Shown here one piece after another: positions 1-11,136 of a DNA stretch of 64,000 bases. The notes under the pieces are model-generated. The model did not search any database. It had not been told where the DNA came from and saw only the letters and a program-made list of their open reading frames with translations. Position 1 is the first letter of the stretch, and each line of letters opens with the position of its first letter. Made by a program: the position numbers and the translations under genes. Source of the stretch: Cyanophora paradoxa (lineage: Eukaryota; Glaucocystophyceae; Cyanophorales; Cyanophoraceae); contig QPMI01000095.1 in assembly GCA_004431415.1 (NCBI GenBank), positions 310,001 through 374,000 on the forward strand, in the 5' to 3' direction.

Positions 1-14
1 CAGCGGGGCCATAG

Positions 15-3000
15 CTATAGGCGTGCGTGCTCCTGCGGCCACGGGCCCCGCGGGGTCGGGGCCTCGCGAGGGGCAGAGAGGGGCGGGCGGGGCGCGCTCA
101 CGGGACGGAGGCGAGGGCCGGCTCGGGCTGGCGAGCCTCGGAGGGCGCGGCGCGGGGCGCGGCTCGGGGCTGGCGAAGCGCCGGTCGGGCCCCAGGGGCC
201 CCTCGGCCCCAGCACCGCCTCGAGCCGCTCCTGCCCCCGCCCCGCCTCGCACCGCCGCGCAAGGCCGCGGGCCGCGGGGCGACGCACCAGGGCCCGCTCC
301 GAGACAGGCGCGAGGCGCAGCGCGGAGGCGGAGGCGGCGGCGGCGGCGCGGGCGGCGGGGGCGGCGGCTGCGAGGCGGGGCAGGGAGGCGGCGTGGGCGT
401 GGAGGAGGAGGGCGGCGGGGAAGGCGCCGAGCCCCGCGGCGGCGAGGGCGCGCTCGGCGGGGCGCGGCTCGTCGGGGAGGTGGAGCGGGGCGGGGGCGGG
501 GCGGGGCCGGGGCCGGGGCGCGGGCGGGGCGGCCCTCGCGGCGGCGGCGGCTGCGAGGAGGCGGGGGACGTCCTCCGGGGCCGCGGCGAAGCGCAGCGCC
601 ACCTGGGCGGCCGTCAGCGCGCCCCGCCCGCGGCGCCGCGCCCCGCGACCGGCGCGCCTCGGCGGGGAGGGCGCTCGCCGCGGTGGCGAGGGCCGCAGCG
701 AGGCGCGGGGCGGCCGGGGGCGGGAAGGGCGGGCGGGCGCCGGGGCCGGTGGCGCCGGGGCGGGGCGAGGAGGAGGATGCGGTCGTAGCGGGCGGCGAGG
801 GGCGCGAGGTTCGCCAGCATTGCCCCGCCAGCTCCTCCGCCGCCCCCGGCCCCGCCTCCGCCCCCGCCCCGCAACCTGCCCCGCCCTCCCCTTCAGCCCT
901 GGGGGGAGGGCGAGGAGGGGCGGGCGGACGAGGGCCGGGGCAGGAGGACGACGGCGGCGGCGGGGAGAGGGCAAGGCGGCGGGGGCCTCGAGGGGCCGCA
1001 CCGCCACCGCCAGCCCCGCCCCGCGCAGCGCCCCAGCAGCCCCTGCCGCCCCCGCCATCAGCCCAGGCGCGGGGGCGCGGAGCATGGCGGCGGCTCACGG
1101 GCTCCTCCCGCTCGAGGGCGGCGCTGGCGAGGAGGGGCGGGGCAGGGGGCGGGGCCGGGGCGGCCGGGGCGAAGGCGGCGGGCCGAGGCGGGCGACGCCT
1201 CGGGCGCGAGCAGCGCCCCCGCCTCCAGCGGCCCCGCCGCCCCGCCCCGCCAGCCACGCCGGCCGCCGCCCTGCGGCCCAGGCGGCGTCAGCGGGCCTGC
1301 GAGGGAGGGAGGGGGAGGGGCGGGCCGGAGGGCGGCCCAGAGGCGCTCGGCGGCGCCGAGGGCGGCGTCGGCCTCGGCGTCGGCGGCGGGGCGGGGCGGC
1401 GGGGCGGGGCGGGAGGCGGACGGAGTGGAGGCGGCCGCGCGCCTCGAGCGCCGCCGCCGCCTCGGGCAGCGCTGCGGGGCCGCCCCCGTACCAGACGACC
1501 AGCCCGTACCTGCCGGCCCCGCCCTCGCCCCACAGCACCGCGCTCCCTCCGGGGCGGCGCACCGCTCCCAGGGACCTCGGGGCGGCGGCGGCGGCCTCGG
1601 TGGCGACGTGGACGGGGGCCGGGGGAGGGCGGCCCAGGCGGGGCCACGGGCACGGCGGCGAGGGCGAGGGCCGCCACGGGGGCGGGGCCCTCGGGCCGCA
1701 GCACGGCGGCGGGGCCGCAGGGCCGAGGGCGGCGCAGGCGGGGCCGATGTACGGGGGCCCGGGACGAGCACGAGGCGGGGCGGGGCGGGGCGGGGCCCGC
1801 GTGGAGGGCCCCGCGCCCCCGGCGGCGGCGGCGGCGGCGGCGTGGGCGGCGAGGGTGGCGCGGAGGGGGCGGCGCGGGGCTCTTCGGGCTCGGGGCCGGC
1901 GGGGAGGGCGGCGTCGCGCCAGAGGGGCGGGAGGAAGCGGGCGGCGAGGGGCCCGAGGCGCCCGTCGTCGAGCACCGCCGCGAGGTACGCCCGCAGCACC
2001 GCCCCGCCCCCGCAGCGCGCGTGCTCCGCCGCCCCCGCAGCACCTCCACCCGCAGCAGCGCCTCGTACCGCCCCGCCGCCTCCCGCGCCGCACCGCTCCC
2101 CGCCGCCGCCCGCGCGCCTCCGCCGCCGCCCGCGCCTTCGCCTCCTCGAGCGCCCTGCGCGGCCGCCTGAGGCGCGCGGGAGCCGGGCGAGCGGGGCGGG
2201 GCGGGGCGGACGGGGCGGGGATGTCGAGGAGGCGGGGTGCGCAGACGGCGGGCCCGGCAGTGGGGGCAGCAGGTGGCGGACGGCGGCGAGGGGCGCCGCC
2301 GCCAGCAGCTCCGCCGTCGCCACGCACGCCGCCCCCGCCCCTGCGCCCCCTCAGCCCGCCGCCGCGCGGCCCGGCGCCGGGCGGGCGCGCACGGGACGGG
2401 GGACGGAGATGACGGGGCGGAGGGGGCCGGCGAAGGGACCCACGGCGGGGTCGCCGGGGCGCTCCCCGCGACGACCTGGCGGCAGGGTCGGGGGCGTGGG
2501 CGCGGGGCGGGGAGGCGTGCAGACGTCGAGGGCGAGGGCGCGGAGGAGGCCGGCGAGCGCCGCCCCGTCGGGGGCCGGCAGGGGCGCCAGCGCGGCGAGC
2601 CGCAGGGCCGGCATCGCCCGCCGCGCCCCGCCACCTGCGCCGCGTGAGGGCCGGGGCCGGGGGCGCGGGGACGGGGCGGGGCGGGGGCCTCTTGGAGGAG
2701 GGCGGCCTCGGCGGAGAGGGGCGCGGGGGCGGGGGCGCCCGGGGCGGGGCGCCAGTCGAGGGCGAGGAAGGTGACGCCGTGCGTGGCGAGGCGGCTCGCG
2801 AGGCTCCCCCGGAAGGCCCCCGCGGGGGCCACCGCGATCCCCGCCCCCGCCAGCGCGTCGTAGACCTGCCCCGTGTGCATCCCCGCCCGCACCCCCGCAC
2901 CCTCGTCCGCCCCGCGCCCCCGCCGGCAGCAGCCGCTTGAGCGCCGCATGCGCCTCCCCGGCCGCCGCCTCGTCGCGGGCCAGCCAAAGCACCTGCGCGG

Positions 3001-5998
3001 CGTCAGGCCCCTGCCTTGGGCGCGGGGGCGGGTGGTGGAGGCCTTGGCGGCGGGTCGAAGCGGAGGGCGGAGAGGGCGAGGAGGGCGAGGGCGCGCAGGC
3101 CCCCGAGCGGCAGCGTCGCCGGCAGCACCAGCAGCGCGTCCCGCCCCGCGCCCCCTCCGCCCCTCCGCCTCGCACCGCAGCGGCACCACTCCCTCCGGCA
3201 CCGCCAGCACCCCCGCCGCCCCCGCCGGCCCGCGGCCGGCCCCGCGCCGGCGTCGGCATCTCGGGGCGGGCGGGGCGGGGCGGGTGCCGGGGGTGGCGGG
3301 GCGGGGCCAGGGCCGGCGGCGCGGCGGGCACGCATGAACTCGTCGAGCGTCGCCTGCGCGCCGTCACTCGCGCGGGAGTCGGGGGCGCGGAGCTCGCTCC
3401 ACCGCACCGGCGCCGCCTCCCGCGGGGGCGACGCCGCTGCCGGCGGCGCGGGCGGCTGGGCGGCGGGTGCGCGGGGCGGAGGGAGAAGGGGCGGGGCGGG
3501 AGAGGGTGCGGGGGCGGGGCGGGGGCGGGGCGGGACCGTGTGCGGGCGCTGGGCTCGAGGTCTCTGCGGATGGGCGACGGCGGCCGCTGCCGGCCGGCCT
3601 GCAAGCTCCCCGGCGGGGACGGCCGCGGGGAAGCCGCGGCGGGGGCCGGGGAGGTGGCCGCCGTGGGGGCGGGGAGGGGTGCGCGGGGGCCAGGGCGGGA
3701 CCGGGGAGGCCTCGTCGCTGTCCGGGGGCGGCTGCTCCTGGAGAGAGGGCCGCGGGGAGGGCGCCGGCGTCCCCGCCTCCCCCTCCGCCTCCGCCTCCTC
3801 CTCCTCCGCGAGCTGCCGCCCGCTGGCACGCGCGGGGCGGGGCGGGGGCGCGGGGAAGGCGGCGGGCCTTGGCGAGAAGGGCGGGGAGGGGCAGCTCCAG
3901 GAGACCACCGGGGTCCTCGGGGCGGGCCCCTGCGCCTGGGCGGGGCGGGGCGGGGCACGCCGCCGCCATCGCCAGGAAGCGGTACACGAGCCCTGGCCCC
4001 CGCCGGCGCCGCCTCGGCCCGGGCGGTGCGGAGGGGGCGCGGGCGGGGGGCACCGGCGCAGGAGTCGTCGGCGCCCTCGGCGGGGCGGACGCGGAGGGCG
4101 GCGGCGATGCGGCGCGCCTCCTCCGCCCCCGCCGCCTCGGCCTCGAGCAGCTCGAGCGGCTCCTCCAGGCCCGCCCCGCCCCGCCCGCCCCCGCCCCGCC
4201 TCCCGCTGAGGCGCCCCCGCCGCCCCGCGGGCGGGCGGCGGGGCCCTCGGGGCGGCGGGGCGGGCCGCGGCCCGGCGAGGAGGGTCCAGGAGGAGCGCCC
4301 TGCTGGCGCCGGGGCGCGGCTCGGCCTCCTCCTCCACGCTCCGCGCCCGCGCCCGCCGCCCTGCGCCGCCCTCGGGCCCCGCGCGGGCCGGGGAGGGGCG
4401 CGGGGAGCGCACGGGCCGCCGGGGCGGGTAGGGCGCCCGCGAGGGCCACCGCCTCGCGCGGCGCCAGCGGCGGAGCGGCGGGGCGCCGCTCCGGCGGCGC
4501 CGACTCCGCCAGCGCCGCCCGCGCCGCCGCCACGGGCGGGAGGAGGGCGAGGGGCGGCAGCCGCAGCTCCAGCGGCGCGAGCCGCGCCGCGGGACCTGGC
4601 CCGGCGGCCGGCGCGGCGGGGGCGGCGGGGCGGGGGCAGGGCGGCCTGCGGGGCGGTGAGAGACGGAGACGGGGCGGGGCGCGGGGGCGGAGACGGAGGG
4701 GAAGGGCCCGTCGGGGGCGGCGAGGAGCTCCTCGATGGCGGCGGGGCCCGGCGCCCCGGGGCCCAGCAGCGCCTGCCCCGGCCCCGCCACCGGCGACGCC
4801 GCCCGCGCCCATTCCGGCGCCCCCGCCGCCGCGGCCCCGGCTTCGGGCGGGGAGAGGCGGCTCCAGCACGGGGCAGTCAAGCAAGGGCACGGTGGTCGCC
4901 TCGCCGCACGGGGCGGCTGCGGCAGTCGTGAGCCTACGGAGGCACGTGGCGGGGCGCACGCACGCGGCGCGGAGTCGGGGGAGGGGCGACGGGGCAAGGC
5001 GCGGGCCGGGGCAGCGGCGCGGCGTCCTGGAGGAGGGGTGCGGGGGGCCCCACCCGGCCTAGCCCTCGAGCAGCGCCTCCCGGGCCGGCGGCAGTGTGAG
5101 GGCGGGGCGGGGCGGCGAGGCGGCGGCGGCGAGGGCGCGAGGGAGCGGGTCGGTGACGGGCCGGAGCTGCCAGCCTGGTGCCGCTTGCGGCAGCTCCAGC
5201 TCGCCCCCGCCGGCCCTCGCGGCTCCCCGCCCGCCGCCCTCGTCGGCAGCACCCTCGGGCTCCGCGGCAGGGAGCGCGGGGCGAGCCGGCGGGACGAGCG
5301 GGGCGGCCTCCTCGCGCAGGCGCGCCGCGGCGCCCGGCGTGACGTCTTCCTCCAGCGCGAGGACCGGCGCCGGCGGGGCGCGCGCGGCGCCCCCGAGCGA
5401 CGGGCGGCGCGGCGGCGGCGGCGGGCGCGGCAAGAGCGGCTCAAGATCAAAGCGGCGCGGGCCGCGCGGCGAGGCGAGCAGTGCTGCGGGGCGGCGCGCG
5501 TCGGTGGGGCGCGGGTGCGCGGCGAGAAGGACGCGCGGCACCGTCGAGTGCGTCGTCGGCCTCTGAGAAGGCCGGCGGCTTGCCGCTTGGCGCGACGCTC
5601 TGTGCATCGCCGGACAGGAACCATTCTGGCGGCGCCGGCGCTGGCAGCTCTGCAAGCGCAGCCGCGGCGGTCCATCCGGAGGCCGCGCTCCGCGGGCCTG
5701 CTACGTGCGTGCTTGCGGTTACACCGATTACGATGTCGACGAGAGAGGAGGCGAGAGCGCGTGCGGGCTTACCGGAAGACGAGGCGCGTAGCGATGCGAG
5801 CAGGGAGCCCAGCGACGCGAGGCGCTGCGCTCCATCATCAATGAAGAAGCAGAGAGCGCACTCAAATCGAGGCCGCACCCCGATCGGGCGCTCGGCGAAT
5901 GGTTCGGCGGGAAGAATCGCCGCCGCGTGCGCCGCGGCCTTCTGAAGCGCAGCGGAAGCCTCACCGAACGGGTCCGTGCCAAGGTGGCGTGTCCGCAT
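15..5998 (-). CDS. Candidate XPF/ERCC4-family protein, SHOC1/ZIP2-like (multi-exon)
   Basis: A long, intron-rich minus-strand gene with an Ala/Pro/Arg-rich product; exon limits are only partly resolved. The last exons suggest a degenerate XPF-type C-terminus in the expected order. There is a strand-like segment LAARYDRILLLAP (about 800-860). A second segment, VALRFAAAPEDVPRLL, follows (about 560-610). Then comes a helix-hairpin-helix-like stretch, GAFPAALLLHAHAASLPRLA (about 400-460). No ERKxxxD nuclease signature is visible, as in the meiotic crossover protein SHOC1/ZIP2, which keeps the fold but not the catalytic residues. The first exon probably starts at the ATG at 5998 and contains CALCFFIDDGAQRLASLGSL, followed by a GTAAGC intron. 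The gene diverges from the coiled-coil gene at 6173. The family assignment is inference from weak patterns; another large nuclear protein is possible. The stop is the TAG read at 17-15. Confidence 0.4.
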
Positions 5999-6172
5999 GG
6001 CGACAGCGCGGCGCCGAGTTCAGGAATCACAGCACGCGTATGCGCATGCGTACGCGAATTCACGCGAAAAAAAAGAAGGCGCAGCGAAGGCGCGCTCTTC
6101 CGAAAGAACGGGGCCTCCGGAGCAAGCCATAAACAGGGTACCGTGGGCGCGCGCCCGAGGCCGCAGCTCAGC

Positions 6173-7516
6173 ATGGACCAGCTGGTTTCGTCGTTTGAGG
6201 GGCTCGAGGGCGAGCACCTCCGAGTCTGCGCGGCCCTCTCACACACCCAGGCCGTGAGTGTTTTCTTAACACTCACATTTAGCAGCCCCTCTGCCATCGC
6301 CGCTCGTATTTCGCGCGGGGACCCGAATTTGATGGGATTTCGCAGGCTCTCGCAATCGCTACGCACGAGATTTCAGAGCTCCACGCCCGCCTCGCGGTGC
6401 ACAACGCGCCTGCACGCACTGCGACACTGCTTTACTCAACGTTTTCAATTTTCGCGCCCCGCAGAGCTTGCAATCTGAGAACAAGAGCCTTTTGGATGTT
6501 CTCGACAATCAGCAGAAGACCATCAACACCAGGCTAGCTCCGATATCGATTCCCCCGGGCACTGCTTTCCGGGCTCGTACAAGTCACTAGATCCTAGATT
6601 CTAGAAGCCGGAGTTTCGCGTCCTCTGAAAACCTCGAGCTCGCAGCCTCGATTTCAGCAAGGAAATCGAGCAGTCGCGCGCTGCCCTGCTCGCCGCCCGT
6701 AGCCAGCTCGTCGCCGAGCAGCGCGTAAGTGCTAAAACTCTGCGCGAGAAGAGGAGCAATTCGTCGATTGATCATAAATCGCACAGCGGAACGAGGAGGC
6801 GGAAGGGGAGCGGGAGCGGGCGCTGCGAGATGCAGTGGCGGAGAAGGAGAAGACGGCGGGGGCGCTGCGAGAGGCGCTGGAGGCGCTGGCGAAGGCGCGC
6901 GAGGAGGCGGAGCGCGCGACGCGCCTCAAGGACGACGCCGAGCGTGCCTGTGCGGCCAATGCGAATGCGCATGCGCATGCGCATGCGCGCCTCCATGGGC
7001 GATCGCGATCGCGATCGCGGCGGCGGCGCGGGGGCAGGGCGGGAGCAAGTCGAGGCGCGGGAGCGGGCGCTAGAGGAGCGGACGGCGGAGCTGCAGCGAG
7101 CGCGGGGCGAGCACGAGGCGCAGGCGACCGCTGCCGAGCAGGCCCTCGTTCGCGAGCGCATGAAGGTCAGCTTGCCGAATTCTCCACGAAATATTCTCGC
7201 CTTAAGCTTCGCAAAAAACGATTGCTAATCTGATTCGCGATCGGGGCCGCGGGGCGCGGCCGGGGCGACGGGAGCAGTTCGAGGAGCGGCTGATGGCGGC
7301 GTCGAGCCGGGCGGAGGCGGCGGTGGGCGGGGGAGGCATGGGCGACGCCCTCCGCCGCAAGGTTGCACAGCAGAAGGCAACTTCCTCCAAACCCGCCCGG
7401 CCCCCCGGGCCCCGCGCCCGAGCGCGCGTCCCCGAGCTTACCACCCCCGGCAGCAAGAGATCGAGGCGCTGCGGCTGCAGATTCGCGCTCTCCACGCCGC
7501 CGCCGGCCGCGCATAG
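6173..7516 (+). CDS. Coiled-coil protein of about 230 residues, unrecognised
   Basis: Spliced by eye from about seven exons. Exon 1 is MDQLVSSFEGLEGEHLRVCA... and ends at a GTGAGT donor. Exon 2 carries SENKSLLDVLDNQQKTIN and exon 3 KEIEQSRAALLAARSQLVAE. A long exon follows with EKTAGALREALEALAKAREE, then EQVEARERALEERTAELQRA, FEERLMAASSRAEAA and finally QEIEALRLQIRALHAAAGRA before TAG. Heptad spacing with Glu, Arg, Ala and Leu predicts an almost continuous coiled coil with no other domain. Exon 2 ends in AG|GCTAGC, a GC donor that restores the frame when joined to ...TTTCAG|CAAG. No family is recognised; a cytoskeletal or basal-body scaffold would suit the composition, but that is a guess. 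The gene converges on the kinesin gene 182 bases downstream. Confidence 0.7.
6955..7024 (+). repeat. Self-complementary GCATGC/GCGATCGC repeat in an intron
   Basis: Inside an intron of the coiled-coil gene, TGCGCA and GCATGC units alternate three times and are followed by three overlapping GCGATCGC units. Both blocks are palindromic and can fold on themselves. The stretch differs from the C-rich filler of most introns here. Confidence 0.7.
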
Positions 7517-7698
7517 CTCATGATCATCGCGATCGGCCGCGGGTAGACTCTTAGTAGATCTCAATTGCAATCGCGAGTATAGAATTCAGATCTAGTCTCG
7601 ATGACCTTTGAACCGTTTCACGACCGAATTGAAGTGAACCTAACTGATCATGATCACCGTGAAAAGCGACGAAAGGCGGGGCGGGGCCGGGGCGGGGG

Positions 7699-9798
7699 CT
7701 ACATGATGGCGCAGGCCTTGCTGCGGCCGCAGCAGCCGCGGCGCAGCATCGCCTCCTCCGCCATCTGCTCCTCCGCCGCCGTGCCCCGCTGCAGGCGCCC
7801 CCGCTGCGAGCCGGGCCCGCCCCGCGCGCTCCCCGGCGGGCCGTCGGCGGCAGCGGCGGCGTCCTCGGCGTCGGGGAGGGTGGGGAGGGCGTCGAGGTCG
7901 ACGTCCTCCGCAGCGGGCTCCGTCTCGGTCTCGATGGAGCGCTGCTCGGGGTAGACGCGCGACTTGTGCCGGAACGCCACCCGGATCTTCGCCTTGAGCA
8001 GCGCCTGGTCCCGCTCGTGCAGCATGGCCTTGAGGAGCTCGATCTCCTCGCGCAGCTCGCGGATGAGCTTGTCCGTCGGGTTCTCGTTGACGGTCGCGCG
8101 GTTGACGATGGCCTTGGCGCGCTCCGCGTAGCGCAGCGTGGAGAGCGTCTCCTCGTACTGCGCCTCCGCCGGCGAGACGGTCGCCAGCATGATCGTCTTC
8201 GCGTTGCCCCCCAGCGACTCCCGCAGCAGCCTGCCCCGCCCCGCCCCGTGTCGACCGGCCGCCGCCCGGGCACGGCAAGGGGCGGACATGGTGAGGGCCG
8301 AGTCGCGGTAGGGGATGTGGGTGCGGCCCTTGCCCTCCGTGAGCGCGGCGATGACGTTCCCCAGCGCCGAGAGGGACTGGTTGATCGCCGCCCCCTCCCG
8401 CAGCCGCTCCCCCGTCGCCCCCGCTGCCCCGCCCCCCGCACTCGCCCGCGCCGCAGCGACGCGTCCGTGTGCCGGCGGGGCGGCGGCGCACTGGAGTCGG
8501 CGCGCTCGGAGCCGGCGAGGTCGACGAGGGAGACGCGGGCGCTCTTCGAGAGGACGCGGCCCGTCTGCGGGTCCTTCTCCGCCTGCGCGCGCCGGCGGGG
8601 TCGGCAGGGGCGGGGCGGGGCGGGGCGGGCGGGGCGGGGCGGGGGCCTGGGCGAGCTCGAGGGCGAAGACGGCGTGGGAGCGCGAGCTCTGCGCGTTCAT
8701 GTTCGTCGACGCCGTCGTCCGCGAAGCCGTCCCCCGCGCCTGCCCCCGCCCCCGCCCTCAGCGCCCCCTTCCCCCGCAGCGCCGCGCTGGGGCGGGGCGG
8801 GGCGGGGCGGGCCATGAGCTTGGCGATGCCCTCGGCGGAGGAGACGGGGGTCTTGGTGAGGCCCTCCACGTAGACCCCCGTCACCGGGTGCTCCCGCAGC
8901 TTCAGCTGCCGCCCCCGCCCCCTCACGCTCCCGCGGGGGGCCCGGGGGCGCGCGGGGGCACGTTTTCGCCCTTGGGGTTGAGGAGGTCCGAGACCTTCTC
9001 CTTGTAGACCTGCGCGGGGTCGCGGCGGCGGGCGCCTGGCTGCGCGCCTGCGGGGCCCGGCACCTCGAGGAAGGAGACCTGGACCTCGTAGATGGCCTGC
9101 ACCCCCGCCGCGTCCCGCTGGCTCCGCACCCGCTCCATGATCGAGAACACCGTCCGTGGGATGATTCCGGGGTCCGCCTCCGTGCCCAGCATGGTGTGCG
9201 TCTTCCCGCTTCCCGTCTGGGACACGTGCACCGACGGACGTCAGCGGATGCAGTGACCCAGCGGGATGAATCCCCACGGCGCAGGGCCCCCTCATGTTCA
9301 TGATCACCTGGCCGTAGGCGAAGATGGACGTGTTGTAGCCTTCCGGGGACACGGATGGACGTCAGCGAATGCAGAGGCAGCGAGCCTTAAAGCTTGGAGG
9401 TGGGTCGCCGGGCCCGCTCACCCTGCCACGCGCTCTCGAGGAAAAACGACTTCAAGCTGTCGAAGATACCCAAGTTCGTCGTGTGGTCCTCGCGATCCTT
9501 CAAGTACGACTGCGCCAGGCATGAGCAGAAGCCGCGCGCGTCGCGTCGCCCGATGAACGCGACCGCAGCGCGCCTGCCAGACGTTGGAGAACGCGAACTT
9601 GTTGACTTTCTTCTTGTCGGAGGGGTGGACCACTTCCACGGAAGCGCTGCCGCTCTTCGTCTCAAGGCAGATCTTGCTGCTCGCTGCATTTTCCTTCTCG
9701 CTGAGCGGTCGGATTCTGAGCGCTAGCGTGAGGGCTACTCGAGCGTACGCCAGCAACCCAGATACGCACCGCACCGCCACCCGCACGTTCTCAGCCAT
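7699..9798 (-). CDS. Kinesin motor protein with C-terminal CaaX box
   Basis: Microtubule motor. Exons on the minus strand give [19 protein letters not shown] and a motor head with the [11 protein letters not shown] stretch, the P-loop [10 protein letters not shown], switch [12 protein letters not shown], switch II DLAGSE and the [10 protein letters not shown] helix. The neck follows ([20 protein letters not shown]), then a short coiled coil ([20 protein letters not shown]). All core motifs are intact, so it should be an active N-terminal-motor kinesin; the head resembles the kinesin-3 group. The tail is short, about 100 residues, and has no PH or FHA domain. The protein ends [14 protein letters not shown]-stop, where CAIM is a textbook CaaX prenylation signal preceded by a basic patch and two further cysteines. 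The ATG at 9798 is chosen because the motor's first beta strand follows directly; an in-frame TTG lies upstream. Introns are short and mostly C-rich. Confidence 0.92.
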
Positions 9799-10220
9799 AG
9801 CTATCAATGTAACTGCTCCTGCTCCTATCCAGCACTACCTAGGCCTACCGCTACGCTGCTGATTTACTAAACGGGCCGGCCGGCCCTAGGGCGAGCGCTT
9901 GCCGCTCTAGGAGCTCTTTGCGCGCAAGACAGTGTTGGAAGAAGCGGATGCTTGCGCTTGGCCCCGTTGCCCTGGCTCTAAACGAGAAGCCGCCCTGCGC
10001 AGTGCGTGACGGGCGCTGTCAGCGCTGGGTGGTTGCTTTTAAAGAACTGCTGAGATCCGGCGCACGCGCGCGCTGTTCCTTGCTCAACTCGCCTGACAGT
10101 GCGCTGAGGCTGTAGCTGAGGCTGTAGCCCTCTTCCGCCCCTTCCCCACCCAAACCTTTCGGCCCGCAGTTCTGCTGACTTTGGTCCGCGTCTCTCGTGC
10201 TCCATAGCAGGACCCAGCCC
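9799..10220. promoter_or_regulatory. Divergent intergenic region, kinesin / YkgJ-family gene
   Basis: About 420 bases between two start codons, less GC-biased than its flanks. It must hold both promoters. I see no clear TATA box or RNA gene. A GGCCGGCCGGCC-type run lies near 9875. Confidence 0.4.
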
Positions 10221-11104
10221 ATGGCCTTCCTCTCAGTTTCGGCCGCAGCCCCCAGCAGCGTGCGTGGTACGCTGTCAGTGGATTCTGTTAGATTCTGCAG
10301 CGCGTACGCGTCGATCGAGCAGCCTGGTCTTGGGCGGTCGCGAGGGGCTCAGCGGGCCGTGAAGGGCAGTCGCGCCTCCTTCGCGTACGAACCGATCAAG
10401 CCTCGCCTCTTAGTCCCTACCGCATCTGGCACGTCCCTCGCGCGCTGCAGCGCCGATGCGCCCGCAGCAGCGAGCGACGCCCCAAGCGCGCTCTTCCCGA
10501 AGCGCTGGAAGTGCGTGGAAGGTGTGTTCCCCGCGCGCTTCAAAGAGAGCGGGATCGGTCCGATACGATGGGGACCGGGGACACAGGCTGCGGGGCGTGC
10601 TGCGACCTGACGCCGGAGGACCGGCCGGACCTGGACAAGTACCTCTCGCCCGACGAGCTGCGCACGTACATGGAGATGGTCGGCGAGGACGGCTGGTGCA
10701 AGCACTACGACAGGGAGAAGCGCAGCTGCACCGTCTACGACACCCGGCCCGCCTTCTGCAGGGTGCGCCTGCGCCCGCGCCTGCGCATGTGGCTGTGGTG
10801 CGTGGGCGGCGCCGAGGTTGCGCGTGCGGCAGGTGACGCTGGAGGGGATGCGGGATCGGTACGGCGTGCCTGAGCACAAGGCGGACAAATTTGCGTGCAG
10901 CTGCTGCAAGCTCCAGATCGGCGCCGTCTACGGCTACGACTCCGGTGCCCGCTGCCCGCCGGCCCCGGCCCCCAGCCCCCCTGCTCTGAGGCGCGCCGAC
11001 CCGCAGAGGAGATGGCGCGCTTCAAGGAGGCGATCGGGACGCAGGCGGAGGCCGCCGGCAAGGGCCCCTCTCGCAAGAAGCCGACCAAGAAACGCAGGGG
11101 CTAG
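10221..11104 (+). CDS. YkgJ-family (UPF0153) cysteine-rich protein, probably organelle-targeted
   Basis: Three introns are resolved. Exon 1 encodes about 110 residues beginning MAFLSVSAAAPSSVRGTLSV, rich in Ser, Ala and Arg and poor in acidic residues, as expected of a plastid or mitochondrial leader. A GTGTGT donor then joins it to the conserved core: WKCVEGCGACCDLTPED, then GWCKHYDREKRSCTVYDTRP and AFCR. The later exon gives ADKFACSCCKLQIGAVYGYD. The cysteines (CxxGCGxCC, C, C, AFCR) match the YkgJ family, thought to bind zinc or an Fe-S cluster; its biochemical role is not established. The last exon ends in a basic tail, GKGPSRKKPTKKRRG. All joins keep frame: GAA G|GT...AG|GC, AGG|GT...AG|GTG and TCC G|GT...AG|AG. 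The stop lies 32 bases from the stop of the convergent ZRSR2-like gene. Confidence 0.85.
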
Positions 11105-11136
11105 CTGTAGGCGCGTCTTGCGGAACGACATGGGAG

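Noticed and set aside
23-2170. Long plus-strand open frame opposite the first gene
   Set aside because: Its product is almost only Arg, Gly, Ala and Pro with no motif. It is the GC-driven shadow of the minus-strand gene.
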